Source of the DNA: Thermosipho ferrireducens
GTDB lineage: Bacteria; Thermotogota; Thermotogae; Thermotogales; Fervidobacteriaceae
NCBI RefSeq assembly: GCF_017358165.1
Contig: NZ_CP071446.1
Coordinates: 1,736,001-1,800,000 of the forward strand
Direction: 5' to 3'
Length of the DNA: 64,000 bases
The notes below the pieces were generated by a model. That model made no database searches. It saw only the letters and a list, made by a program, of their open reading frames with translations, and was not told where the DNA came from. Positions 26,609 through 35,522 of this stretch are shown here, piece after piece (the stretch's first letter is position 1; each line of letters starts with the position of its first letter). A program made the translations under genes and the position numbers.

Positions 26609-27385
26609 TTAAATGTCGTTAAATGAGGGTAAATTTATAACTGATTCTAAAAATTCCCAGCTATTATTTTTTAAATTCGCTATATCTTTCAATGAAATCT
26701 GCGTTTCAACTTTTACTAATTTAACGTCCTTTTCCGTTAGTAATCGTTTTGCAAGTTCTATCATCCTGCATTCCATGGATTGTAAAATAATCTCTCCAAT
26801 ACTTTCAAATTCAACATTCGACAAATCTCTAAAATTAACCAATACAATATCACCATCTTCAAGAAACGATACTGGAATTTGAGTAAGATAGGTTGTATTT
26901 ACATACTTTTCGTAAAGGGGAGGAAACACACCTGGAAATGCCAAACATGCCTTTGCTATTTCTTTAGATGAACCTTCAAAAAGTTCAACAGTTCTTTCAA
27001 AAAGATTTACCATTTCGGCCTTAACACATGTTTCTCCCTTTAAACCTACTAAAAATTCTTCAACCTGATTCCATGAATAAATGGCAGGGGAAGTACTCCA
27101 TTTAATACAATGGGCTATTTGAACCTTTTTTCCAGCACTATTATTTTTATCATAGCCTTTCTTTTTCCTGTGTATAATCTGAAACGTAAATTCAAATTTT
27201 TCTATAAATTTTTGAAGTCTTCGACGTGCCTCAAATTTTCCAAAGTGTTCAAAAAGAATCGCATAAAAACCAGCCAATCCATTGGAGATTATTTCCATTT
27301 TTTCTTTTTGTTTTAACAAAAATCTTTCTAAAATTGGAATTACTGTTAATCCCTGAAAACAAAATCCTCCGGCATGTATCCTCAT
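26609..27385 (-). CDS. Patatin-like protein lacking catalytic residues
   Basis: A 258-residue protein that aligns by eye with the patatin encoded just upstream. The oxyanion region is altered (AGGFCFQG instead of SGGGIRG), the nucleophile elbow GVSIG becomes SNGLAG (residues 34-39), and the Asp of VDGGTLNNLP becomes Asn in VNTTYLTQIP (about 162-171). ACLAFPGVFPP (146-156) is retained and matches ASMAIPGVFPP in the partner. It is therefore probably inactive as a lipase and may regulate or dimerise with the active copy. Its ATG overlaps the partner's stop (ATGA), so the two are translationally coupled. Confidence 0.65.
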   Translation of the reverse strand: MRIHAGGFCFQGLTVIPILERFLLKQKEKMEIISNGLAGFYAILFEHFGKFEARRRLQKFIEKFEFTFQIIHRKKKGYDKNNSAGKKVQIAHCIKWSTSPAIYSWNQVEEFLVGLKGETCVKAEMVNLFERTVELFEGSSKEIAKACLAFPGVFPPLYEKYVNTTYLTQIPVSFLEDGDIVLVNFRDLSNVEFESIGEIILQSMECRMIELAKRLLTEKDVKLVKVETQISLKDIANLKNNSWEFLESVINLPSFNDI

Positions 27386-28233
27386 TTGAACAACTCCCCA
27401 GGAAGTGCGAGATTAAGCGTGTATTTGTAAGCGTTTTCCATAACTTCAAAACAGTTACTAACATCATTTATCTCCTCAATAGGAGGATAAATGATAAAAT
27501 CTGCCTCTCTCCTTAAAAAGGATAGCATTTTATTTTCACATATGCTGTTTAAAATATTTAATATTGTATTTGAAGTTTCCGGAATAACCAGGGAAGTTTC
27601 TATTTTCGATAAATCAACTGCTACAACATAATTTGCACCAAGATTTTTGGCAATATCAGCTGGTAAGTTGTTTAACGTTCCCCCATCAACAGCAACAGTA
27701 TTTCCAGATTTAACAGGGGGGAAAACACCTGGAATCGCCATTGATGCTAAAAGAGCTTTAAAAAGTCCACCAGATGAATGTAAAACAATTTTTCCAGTAT
27801 TTAAATCAGTTGATATACAATAAAACTTTATTTTCAAATCTTCAAAATGTAATTTTCCAAAGTACTTTTTCAGTATCTTAAAATAAATTTTAGTAAACAT
27901 CATATATTGTTTTCTTGTTATGTAAAAACAACTCATCTTTGCAAAAAATTTACCGGGTTTCGATTTTGTGGAAGATGAAGAAATAAAATTAAATGGGAAA
28001 AATCTAAAAAAGTGCCTGTACATTTTACAGAATTTCATCGAGTAATCCCAGAGAAGATGCGCATCTTTCAAAGCAGCATATCCTGCCCCCACTATAGCCC
28101 CAATACTAACACCTAATATTGCATCCGGAACAAATCCCCTTTCTTCAAGGGCACGAATTACACCAACATGTGCAGCTCCTCTTATTCCGCCTCCGCTAAG
28201 CACGAGAAATTTAAGCGAGCGTTTTTCTGACAT
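27382..28233 (-). CDS. Patatin-like phospholipase (RssA/YchK type)
   Basis: Serine acyl hydrolase of 283 residues with the complete patatin dyad: oxyanion loop SGGGIRGAAH (13-22), nucleophile S43 in GVSIG and D183 in VDGG. The region between is basic and carries FISSSS. No signal peptide, so it acts in the cytoplasm, likely on phospholipids or lysolipids. ATG 28233 follows TGGAGGAAG. The gene is second after the amidase (60-85 bases) and coupled to the inactive-looking paralogue downstream. Confidence 0.88.
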   Translation of the reverse strand: MSEKRSLKFLVLSGGGIRGAAHVGVIRALEERGFVPDAILGVSIGAIVGAGYAALKDAHLLWDYSMKFCKMYRHFFRFFPFNFISSSSTKSKPGKFFAKMSCFYITRKQYMMFTKIYFKILKKYFGKLHFEDLKIKFYCISTDLNTGKIVLHSSGGLFKALLASMAIPGVFPPVKSGNTVAVDGGTLNNLPADIAKNLGANYVVAVDLSKIETSLVIPETSNTILNILNSICENKMLSFLRREADFIIYPPIEEINDVSNCFEVMENAYKYTLNLALPGELFK

Positions 28234-28318
28234 TGTCTTCCTCCATATATTATACAAAGATTTAATTTTAAAAAACTTGCCAACAGCTTTTTAATTCTCG
28301 ATTCAAAATCATTCCCAA

Positions 28319-29707
28319 TTAGATAGGCGGAAGTTGTCTTTCAGGAAACTCTCTCTCAAAAACGCAGGCTAAAGCACACAATTTTTCTTCTTCAAAAGCT
28401 CGCGCTGAAAACGTTACGCCAAACGGCCCTGTATCTGTATAACCAGCTGGAATAGTTATAGAGGGATACTTAGCCTTTGCCGTTATATGTGCTCCATAAT
28501 TTGCAGGAAATAAAAGTGCTGTTAAATTATATCTTTCAAATAACTTATCTATGCTTCCCTTTGCGTATTTTATATCCCTTAATAACGACTCAATATATTC
28601 TTTTTCATTAATATCTGTTGCATCAGAACGCAATAAAATACTCTGTCCATATGGCATTGCATCTGCATTTCTGAAATTATATCTAATAATATCAGTTAAT
28701 GTTTTTACTTTTAGACTTTTATCTTTCAAATAATTATTTATTCCGTGTTTGAACTCATAAAATAAAACATTTATATTATTAATTTTTTCGAGGTCTTCAA
28801 ACTCTACTTTTACCACTTTTCCATTTAAACTCTCTATCTTTTTTATTGTTTCTTTAAATAACAAAATTTCTCCTTTACTCAACCACTCAAACAATTGTTC
28901 ACTATATCCAAAAATCATACCAGAATAATCATCTATTTTTTTAATTTCGGCTGAAAATTTTCTACTTTTTATGATATACGTTGCTGGATCATCTTCATCA
29001 TAACCTGAAATGACCCTCAAAACTTCAAATGCATCCTGAACTGTTCGTGTAATTGGTCCTGCAGTGTCCTGACTATAAGATATTGGAATTATACCTCCCC
29101 TACTAACTAACCCCACCGTTGGCTTTAATCCAACACATGAATTTGAACTTGATGGAGAAAGTATTGAACCAGAAGTTTCCGTACCAATAGCCGCCAGACA
29201 TAAATCAGCAGCAACAGCCACCGCAGAACCAGAGCTCGAACCGCCAGTGTCAAAATCTCCATAAGGGTTTTTTGTCTGTCCTCCAAGCTTGCTATACCCA
29301 TTTGGCATTTTAAAAGATACAAAATTTGCAAATTCAGTTAGATTCGCTTTCCCAAGAATTATTGCCCCCGCTTTTCTTAGTTTCTCCACCAAAAAAGCAT
29401 CTTTTGTCGCGTAATTTCCTTGAAGAGCTTTTGCTCCTGCTGTAGTTTGCATTTTATCCGCTGTATCTATATTCCCTTTTATTATTACTGGTATACCGTG
29501 TAATTTGCTTCTCACAAAACCACTTACACGCTCTTTATCAAGGGCCTTTGCGATAAACAGTGCGTCGGGATTTAATTCAAGAACCGCGTTTAAATGAGAA
29601 TATTCTGATATTCGTTCAAGATAAAACTCTACTAATTTCTCCGAAGTAAGCTTTTTTTCGTTAAAAAGTTCATTAGCCCTGGAAATAGTTAAGTTTCTAA
29701 GATCCAT
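28319..29707 (-). CDS. Amidase (amidase signature family)
   Basis: A 462-residue amide hydrolase with the Ser-cisSer-Lys triad: K77 in PVIIKGNID, then GGSSSGSAVAVAA and GTETSGSI carrying the two serines. It resembles GatA-type amidases, but no gatB or gatC lies near, so it is more likely a stand-alone amidase acting on a small amide or peptide amide. It starts 26 bases after the stop of the sugar permease gene and may be read from the transporter promoter. Confidence 0.87.
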   Translation of the reverse strand: MDLRNLTISRANELFNEKKLTSEKLVEFYLERISEYSHLNAVLELNPDALFIAKALDKERVSGFVRSKLHGIPVIIKGNIDTADKMQTTAGAKALQGNYATKDAFLVEKLRKAGAIILGKANLTEFANFVSFKMPNGYSKLGGQTKNPYGDFDTGGSSSGSAVAVAADLCLAAIGTETSGSILSPSSSNSCVGLKPTVGLVSRGGIIPISYSQDTAGPITRTVQDAFEVLRVISGYDEDDPATYIIKSRKFSAEIKKIDDYSGMIFGYSEQLFEWLSKGEILLFKETIKKIESLNGKVVKVEFEDLEKINNINVLFYEFKHGINNYLKDKSLKVKTLTDIIRYNFRNADAMPYGQSILLRSDATDINEKEYIESLLRDIKYAKGSIDKLFERYNLTALLFPANYGAHITAKAKYPSITIPAGYTDTGPFGVTFSARAFEEEKLCALACVFEREFPERQLPPI

Positions 29708-29732
29708 TTTCTCACCATCCTAAATTCAACAA

Positions 29733-30578
29733 TTACCCTTTAACTGAACCTGCACTGAGCCCCGCAATAATCTTTTTCTGAAATGCAAGAACCAATATTA
29801 CCAGTGGGGTTGTTACTATAACCGCCGCGGCCATTATCTGACCCCATGGGATTTCATATTGAGAACGTCCTTTGAACAAAGCTATAGCAACTGGAACTGT
29901 GTACATCTCAGGTCTTTGCATAAAAGTAAGTGCAAACAAAAACTCGTTCCAGGCAGCGATAAAAGTAAGAAGCCCTGTTGCCACCAACCCTGGCGCAGCC
30001 ATGGGAAGTACAATAGACCATAATGTTCTCAACCTCGAACAACCATCTATTGCCGCAGACTCCTCCACTTCTTTCGGGAGTTCCCTGAAAAAGTTTTGCA
30101 GTATCCACGTGGTAAGCGGCAAGGTTAATGTAATATACGGAACAATAAGTCCTGGATAAGTATTGATAAGTTTCATATTCCTCAATAAAACGAACAGGGC
30201 CCCAAGAATTGAAACCTGTGGAAACATACTAACAGCTAATATCAATGTCATTACCAGAACTTTCCCTTTAAACTTTAACCTCGCTATAGCATATGCTGCT
30301 AACGAACCTATTGCAAGAGAAAGTAATGTAGTACTTCCTGCCACAACTATACTGTTCCATATATTCTGATGAAAGGGCCTTTCTGTAAATACCTTTATAT
30401 AATTTTCAAATGTAACTCTTGCAGGTATAAGTCTGGGATTCACTTCAAAAAGGTCTTTGTCTGGCTTTAAAGAGGATATTACAGCCCAATAAAACGGAAA
30501 AATGCACCATATAAGAATAAAAGCTACAAGTGTATATAAAATAACATTTTTTAATATTTTTCTCGTAGATATACTCAT
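29733..30578 (-). CDS. ABC transporter permease, MalG type (trehalose/maltose)
   Basis: Six-helix permease of 281 residues with EAA loop PKEVEESAAIDGCSRLRTLW near 175-194. The ATG at 30578 has AAGGAGAGTG at good distance and is preferred to one nine codons upstream that would overlap the other permease. Third gene of the trehalose/maltose-type transporter unit. No ATPase gene is present in the unit. Confidence 0.87.
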   Translation of the reverse strand: MSISTRKILKNVILYTLVAFILIWCIFPFYWAVISSLKPDKDLFEVNPRLIPARVTFENYIKVFTERPFHQNIWNSIVVAGSTTLLSLAIGSLAAYAIARLKFKGKVLVMTLILAVSMFPQVSILGALFVLLRNMKLINTYPGLIVPYITLTLPLTTWILQNFFRELPKEVEESAAIDGCSRLRTLWSIVLPMAAPGLVATGLLTFIAAWNEFLFALTFMQRPEMYTVPVAIALFKGRSQYEIPWGQIMAAAVIVTTPLVILVLAFQKKIIAGLSAGSVKG

Positions 30579-30591
30579 GCTTTCACTCTCC

Positions 30592-31473
30592 TTAATCCAG
30601 TTCAAGTTTGAGTGATTTTATATAAATAATAGCAAATACTGAGATTATTACAAATATTGCAACAGAAATGGCGGACCCATAACCAAAAGACGCACTTGTA
30701 AATGCTCTGTCCATTAAAACGTGTCTATTGTAAACTGACAATGTTTCCGTTCCCACACTTCCACGAGTCATCACATAAACAACATCAAATACTCTTAAAG
30801 CGTCGAGAGTTCTAAAAATCAAAGCAACTGCTATTGTAGGTCTTAACATAGGTAGAGTTATTCTAAAAAATCTCTGCATTGCATTTGCTCCATCAATTCT
30901 TGCGGCCTCATATAATTGTTCAGGAATTAACTGCAAACCTGCAAGAATAAGAAGTGCCATAAATGGGGTTGTTTTCCAGACATCAACCGCTATGATAGCA
31001 GCCATAGCCATACCTGGTCTTCCGAGAATAGGTGTTCCAGGTTGAATTATATGCAAGGCTTCCAGAAATCTGGACATTATTCCAAACTGATCGTTAAACA
31101 TCCAGCGCCACATTTGGGATGAAATAGCTGTTGGAATTGCCCAGGGAATAAGCATAGCCGCCCTAATAGCTCCTCTAAATTTTATAGGTTGGTGAACTAC
31201 AAGCGCTATCATCAATCCCAACACAGTTTCTAAAGCTACTGAAACCAAAGTAAACACTATCGTATTTTTTAATGCATCTAAAAAGCGAGGGTCTTTAAAA
31301 AGACGTACATAATTATTAATTCCCACAAATTGTCTTTCAAAAATAGGATTCAATCCAAACTTGAAAAAACTATCATAAAATGTTTTAAATAAAGGAAAAA
31401 ATGCTATTACTGAAATAACCAAAATTGCAGGAAAAATCATCCAGAATGCCGTATAAGGATCTCTTTTCTGCAC
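30592..31473 (-). CDS. ABC transporter permease, MalF type (trehalose/maltose)
   Basis: Six-helix permease of about 293 residues; EAA loop PEQLYEAARIDGANAMQRFF. GTG at 31473 is the likely start given the GAGGTG position; another in-frame GTG is at 31482. Second gene of the unit, after a GC-rich hairpin. Confidence 0.87.
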   Translation of the reverse strand: MQKRDPYTAFWMIFPAILVISVIAFFPLFKTFYDSFFKFGLNPIFERQFVGINNYVRLFKDPRFLDALKNTIVFTLVSVALETVLGLMIALVVHQPIKFRGAIRAAMLIPWAIPTAISSQMWRWMFNDQFGIMSRFLEALHIIQPGTPILGRPGMAMAAIIAVDVWKTTPFMALLILAGLQLIPEQLYEAARIDGANAMQRFFRITLPMLRPTIAVALIFRTLDALRVFDVVYVMTRGSVGTETLSVYNRHVLMDRAFTSASFGYGSAISVAIFVIISVFAIIYIKSLKLELD

Positions 31474-31525
31474 ACCTCTCACCTCACTGCATTATTGTAA
31501 AAAAACCACTCATTATGCATTATAA

Positions 31526-31545
31526 ACGGGAGGCATTTGCCTCCC
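31526..31545 (-). other. Intercistronic hairpin between binding protein and permease genes
   Basis: Stem CGGGAGGC/GCCTCCCG with a four-base loop, located 23 bases past the binding-protein stop, without a long T run. It mirrors the hairpin in the ugp unit (22999-23017). Confidence 0.7.
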
Positions 31546-31568
31546 GAAATATAAAATAAATACTTCAT

Positions 31569-32813
31569 TTACTGTCCAAGAAGGAGTTTTAATTCTTTTT
31601 CAAGTCCGGCTATCGCCTTTTCAGGTGTCATTTGTTTTGTAAGCGCTGCGTGAACATACCTTTGAATAGCATCAGACACCTCGGCATAGTTTGCAGTTCT
31701 TGGTCTTGGGAGAGCATTGATAAATACATCGAACAATTCTACCATAAATGGAGCAGCTTCTTTGAGTTTTGGATCGTTGTAAACGGCTTTTAAAGTAGGA
31801 TTTTGTCCGGCATTTTCTGCTTTGTACAACTGTTGATTATAGCTTGTAAGGAATTTTATAAGCTTTTTAGCTGCTTCTTTTTCTTTCTTTGAAGAGAATA
31901 TATTAATTCCAAGATTCCATCCACCGAGTGTGGCTGCATGTCTTCCCTCTTCACCAGGACCCTTTGGAAGAGGCACAACGCCAACTTTTCCTTTTATTGG
32001 AGATTCATCACTATTAACTAAGGACCATGCGTATGGCCAATTTCTCATGAATACTGCTTCTCCATTCTGGAAAATTCTTCTTGCATCTTCTTCCATATAC
32101 GTAGTTACACCTTCTGGGGAAATTTTATATTTGTAAATAAGATCAACCATAAGTTGTAAAGCCTCAACGGCTTTTGGATTGTTGATTATAACCTTTCCTT
32201 TGTCATCAAGAACATCTGTTCCAAAAGACCAAACATATTCCATAAAATCACACACAAGTCCTTCATACCTTGCACCCTGCCATACAAATCCGTGAATCCC
32301 TTCAGCCTTTGATATTTTTGATGCCATTTCAACAAGTTCATCCCATGTTTTAGGTGGATTTTTATAGCCATATTTTTCAAGAAGATCTTTTCTATAGTAT
32401 AAAAGACCCGCATCTGTAAACCATGGAATAGCAACTATTCTTCCATTAACTGTTACAGATTTTACTGTTCCCGGGAGAAATTTGTCAAGTTCAAAATAGT
32501 CATAATCTTTTGTTAAATCTTCAAGAAATGGAGCAAATTCAGGTGGCCAAATTACATCAAGCATAAGAACATCTGGATCAGTTTCTCCTGCTGCAAGATA
32601 CGTGACATAAAGGTCATGTCTTTCTGTCGAAGAATCTGGCATAGGGATAACTGTAACAACTATATCTGGATTTTCTTTCATAAATTCCTTCAATTGAGCA
32701 TAAAGTACTTCAAGTTCTTTCCCCACACCGCCAGATGTCATGGTAATAGTGGTGATTGAAAATACCATAAGAGATACCATTAATAAACTTGCAATAACCA
32801 GTAACTTTTTCAT
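31569..32813 (-). CDS. Trehalose/maltose-type solute-binding protein
   Basis: Exported binding protein of 414 residues. Signal peptide MKKLLVIASLLMVSLMVFS, then TITMTSGGVGKELEVLY and DPDVLMLDVIWPPEFAPFLEDL, which recall trehalose/maltose binding proteins of Thermococcus and Thermotoga. The C-terminal part has the family-1 helices (AAKKLIKFLTSYNQQ). AAGGAGGTG precedes the ATG. The substrate is inferred from sequence type and from divergent treT. Confidence 0.88.
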   Translation of the reverse strand: MKKLLVIASLLMVSLMVFSITTITMTSGGVGKELEVLYAQLKEFMKENPDIVVTVIPMPDSSTERHDLYVTYLAAGETDPDVLMLDVIWPPEFAPFLEDLTKDYDYFELDKFLPGTVKSVTVNGRIVAIPWFTDAGLLYYRKDLLEKYGYKNPPKTWDELVEMASKISKAEGIHGFVWQGARYEGLVCDFMEYVWSFGTDVLDDKGKVIINNPKAVEALQLMVDLIYKYKISPEGVTTYMEEDARRIFQNGEAVFMRNWPYAWSLVNSDESPIKGKVGVVPLPKGPGEEGRHAATLGGWNLGINIFSSKKEKEAAKKLIKFLTSYNQQLYKAENAGQNPTLKAVYNDPKLKEAAPFMVELFDVFINALPRPRTANYAEVSDAIQRYVHAALTKQMTPEKAIAGLEKELKLLLGQ

Positions 32814-32921
32814 ACACCAACACCTCCTTCAGTTTATGGTTAAAAACTTCAAATTAATTTCAATGTTCAAAAAAACTTTAGCATAAATACGTCTTATTTT
32901 CTAAATTTGATGTGATAAAGT

Positions 32922-32950
32922 ATCATAATGTTAATTACGATTATTTACAA
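32922..32950 (-). promoter_or_regulatory. Promoter of the trehalose/maltose transporter operon
   Basis: Minus-strand TTGTAA (32945-32950), 17 bases, TATGAT (32922-32927); 109 bases upstream of the binding-protein start. Confidence 0.6.
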
Positions 32951-32988
32951 ATATCCGTTGATAATCATGAATAATGCATATTGGAAAT

Positions 32989-33010
32989 ATTTTCATTTAT
33001 CAATGAAAAT
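32989..33010. promoter_or_regulatory. Palindrome in the divergent trehalose region, candidate operator
   Basis: ATTTTCATT and AATGAAAAT separated by four bases, an AT-rich inverted repeat between the divergent promoters. ROK repressors bind such sites; the adjacent ROK gene is the natural candidate. Confidence 0.5.
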
Positions 33011-33075
33011 TTTTCAACAATTTATAAAATCAGGTATTTTTCGACAATAATATACAAATTATCGTTTTATTACTG

Positions 33076-33098
33076 ATTGATTCATTTTTTCGTATAAT
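33076..33098 (+). promoter_or_regulatory. Possible promoter for treT
   Basis: TATAAT at 33093-33098 on the plus strand, 96 bases before the treT start; the -35 (TTACTG near 33070-33075) is poor. Confidence 0.4.
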
Positions 33099-33193
33099 AT
33101 CTCTTGAAAACAACCGGTTTCTATGCTAACATTCATCAATATGATGTGATATCATTTATTCGAAATTCAAAAAAAGTGCCGGAGGTGTTTCAA

Positions 33194-34417
33194 ATGACGG
33201 TAGAAGTTCCAAAGAAAAGAATAACTGAATATTCAAAAATAGCGCCAGAAGATGTGGAAGAATTAATAGAACTTACAAAAGATCTCAAAGGACTAAAAGT
33301 CGTACATGTTAATGCTACAGCTTATGGGGGAGGTGTGGCTGAGCTACTCTATACACTTGTTCCACTTATGGAAGACCTCGGATTAAATGCAAAATGGGAA
33401 GTTCTTGAAGCCCCAAACGAATTTTACAATGTGACCAAAAAGTTCCATAACGCTCTCCAGGGAGCAGCAATCGACATCACAGATGAGGAATTCAAACTTT
33501 ATGAACAGATAAATATGGAAAACGCAAAAAAACTTGATCTCGACGCAGACGTAGTAATTATACATGATCCGCAACCAGCTTTAATACCAGTCTTCAAAGA
33601 AGGTAATTACATATGGAGGTGTCACATTGATACTTCAAGTCCAGATAAAGATGTATGGGAAAGATTAACTCAAAAGATGAAAGGATATTACAAAAAAGCA
33701 TTATTTCACCTAAACGATTACATAAATTCTCCTTTTGATAACATTGGTATAGAATTTCCTCCAAGTATTGATCCATTAAGTGAAAAAAATAGAACTTTAT
33801 CAAAAATAGAATTATCTGATATAATTAATAGGTACAGTATAGATGTGGAAAAGCCAATTATTACTGTTGTCGCTCGGTTTGATCCATGGAAAGACTTATT
33901 TGGAGCAATTGATGTTTATAGAGAAATTAAAAAAGTACTGGATGTACAACTTTTAATTGTATCTGCTATGGCCAAAGATGATCCAGAAGGCTGGACTTTT
34001 TTTGAAGATGTATTGCGATATGCAGGAACTGATAAAGACATTCTTTTTCTTACCGATTTAAAAGGTGTCAGTCACAAAGAAGTTAACGCTATCCAGACTA
34101 TTTCTACTCTGGGTCTTCATACAGCCACAAAAGAAGGATTTGGATTGGTAATCTCTGAAATGATGTGGAAAGGAAATCCTGTGGTTGCTCGTCCAGTGGG
34201 TGGTATTAAGCTTCAGGTAGATGATGGTATTAATGGTTATTTACGTTATGATATTAAGCAACTTGCTGAAGCGGCTATTGACATTATAAAGGATAGTGAA
34301 AAACGCAAAACTTTTGGAATAAATGCTAAAGAGACAGTAAGAAAGAAATTTCTCACAACTTCTCATTTAAAAAGATATTTAAAAGTAATCAGTGAGGTGG
34401 CAAATGAAACTATCTAA
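33194..34417 (+). CDS. treT: Trehalose glycosyltransferring synthase (TreT), GT4 family
   Basis: Retaining glycosyltransferase of 407 residues predicted to interconvert NDP-glucose + glucose and trehalose. It has HVNATAYGGGVAELL near 38-52, typical of TreT, the acceptor-side IHDPQP, and the C-terminal GT4 nucleotide-sugar segment ATKEGFGLVISEMMWKGNP in parts (E near 319 and 327). The ATG at 33194 follows GGAGGTGTTTC; an upstream TTG at 33104 lacks a binding site. It faces the trehalose-type transporter and overlaps the ROK gene by 14 bases, so import, conversion and control of trehalose are grouped. Confidence 0.88.
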   Translation: MTVEVPKKRITEYSKIAPEDVEELIELTKDLKGLKVVHVNATAYGGGVAELLYTLVPLMEDLGLNAKWEVLEAPNEFYNVTKKFHNALQGAAIDITDEEFKLYEQINMENAKKLDLDADVVIIHDPQPALIPVFKEGNYIWRCHIDTSSPDKDVWERLTQKMKGYYKKALFHLNDYINSPFDNIGIEFPPSIDPLSEKNRTLSKIELSDIINRYSIDVEKPIITVVARFDPWKDLFGAIDVYREIKKVLDVQLLIVSAMAKDDPEGWTFFEDVLRYAGTDKDILFLTDLKGVSHKEVNAIQTISTLGLHTATKEGFGLVISEMMWKGNPVVARPVGGIKLQVDDGINGYLRYDIKQLAEAAIDIIKDSEKRKTFGINAKETVRKKFLTTSHLKRYLKVISEVANETI

Positions 34418-35522
34418 CCTAAAAAAGATATTACTAAATCTGGCTTTTAGAAAATCATTGTACAGAAATGAATTAGGAAAAGAGTTGAAGGTCTCTCCTT
34501 CAACTCTTACCTACCTTCTAAACAAACTCTCTTCTTTGAAATTAATTGAAATAAAATCAAGTGAAACTATTTCAATGGGACGTCCAAAGCAAATCATAAG
34601 TCTTAACCCTGAAAAATGGAACATTATAGGGATTAGAATAGGACGAGAATTCATAAATTCCACTTTATTCAACGGAATTTTTGACGTAAAAGAAAAAATA
34701 AGCATAAGATTAACCAGCAGTGATATGGGAAATAAAAGAATTGGTGAATTATTAAAACAAAATCTTGAAAAAATTTCAAAAGTCCCAGTAAACGCAGTAG
34801 GCCTGGCATTTTCAGGGAAAGTGAGTTTTGACACGGTAAACTCACATATATTGAAATTAGAAAATTTTAATCCAAAAGAAATTGTAAAGAGTGTTTTTCC
34901 AGACTCAACAGTAACAATTTTGAACGATGTAGAAGCAATCGCCACAGAAGAATTTGTATTGCACGGTGGGCAGAAAATTTTAGTTATAAATTACGGTACA
35001 GGGATAGGAGCCTGTTTTTATGAGTCTCATGGAATTTACCAAAAAAGTGAAAGGAAAGTCATAGATCTGGGGCATTTTTACGCTGGGGGTAATGAAAAGT
35101 GTTATTGCGGGCGCACTGGTTGTTTTGAAACTGTTGCATCAGATTATGCGGTTCTGAAAAAATACAAATACAGGAATCTGGATATTGTGCATTTTATACT
35201 CCACCAGGAAGATTTCGAAAAAGATCTTGAAGAAATAAGACACATGTACAAATATTATAGAAGAAAAGCTGAAATATTATATGAAGAGACACTTAATCAC
35301 CTATCTGTGTTTTTAGGAAACATTGTGAGACTTTTAGAGCCAGACAAAGTTGTAATATGTGGAGAGGGTACTTCTCCATGGTTTACGCAGAGTCTTCAAA
35401 AGAAAATTTATGCAGTTTCTGGTTTAACACTTGGAATAGTACACAGGGGACTGGAAAATAATATAGAATATGGCAGTGCACTTGACGCTTTAAGAGAACA
35501 CATACTTTTTACTGATCTTTAG
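34404..35522 (+). CDS. ROK family transcriptional regulator
   Basis: A 372-residue repressor-type ROK protein: N-terminal winged helix (YRNELGKELKVSPSTLTYLLNKL, given here in context around residues 22-44), ATP-binding-like LVINYGTGIGA, and the zinc motif CYCGRTGCFE near 230. It lacks obvious kinase activity evidence and is probably a sugar-responsive regulator of treT and the transporter. ATG 34404 lies inside the treT end with GTGAGGTGG upstream. Its 3' end overlaps the convergent histidine kinase gene by 14 bases. Confidence 0.88.
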   Translation: MKLSNLKKILLNLAFRKSLYRNELGKELKVSPSTLTYLLNKLSSLKLIEIKSSETISMGRPKQIISLNPEKWNIIGIRIGREFINSTLFNGIFDVKEKISIRLTSSDMGNKRIGELLKQNLEKISKVPVNAVGLAFSGKVSFDTVNSHILKLENFNPKEIVKSVFPDSTVTILNDVEAIATEEFVLHGGQKILVINYGTGIGACFYESHGIYQKSERKVIDLGHFYAGGNEKCYCGRTGCFETVASDYAVLKKYKYRNLDIVHFILHQEDFEKDLEEIRHMYKYYRRKAEILYEETLNHLSVFLGNIVRLLEPDKVVICGEGTSPWFTQSLQKKIYAVSGLTLGIVHRGLENNIEYGSALDALREHILFTDL

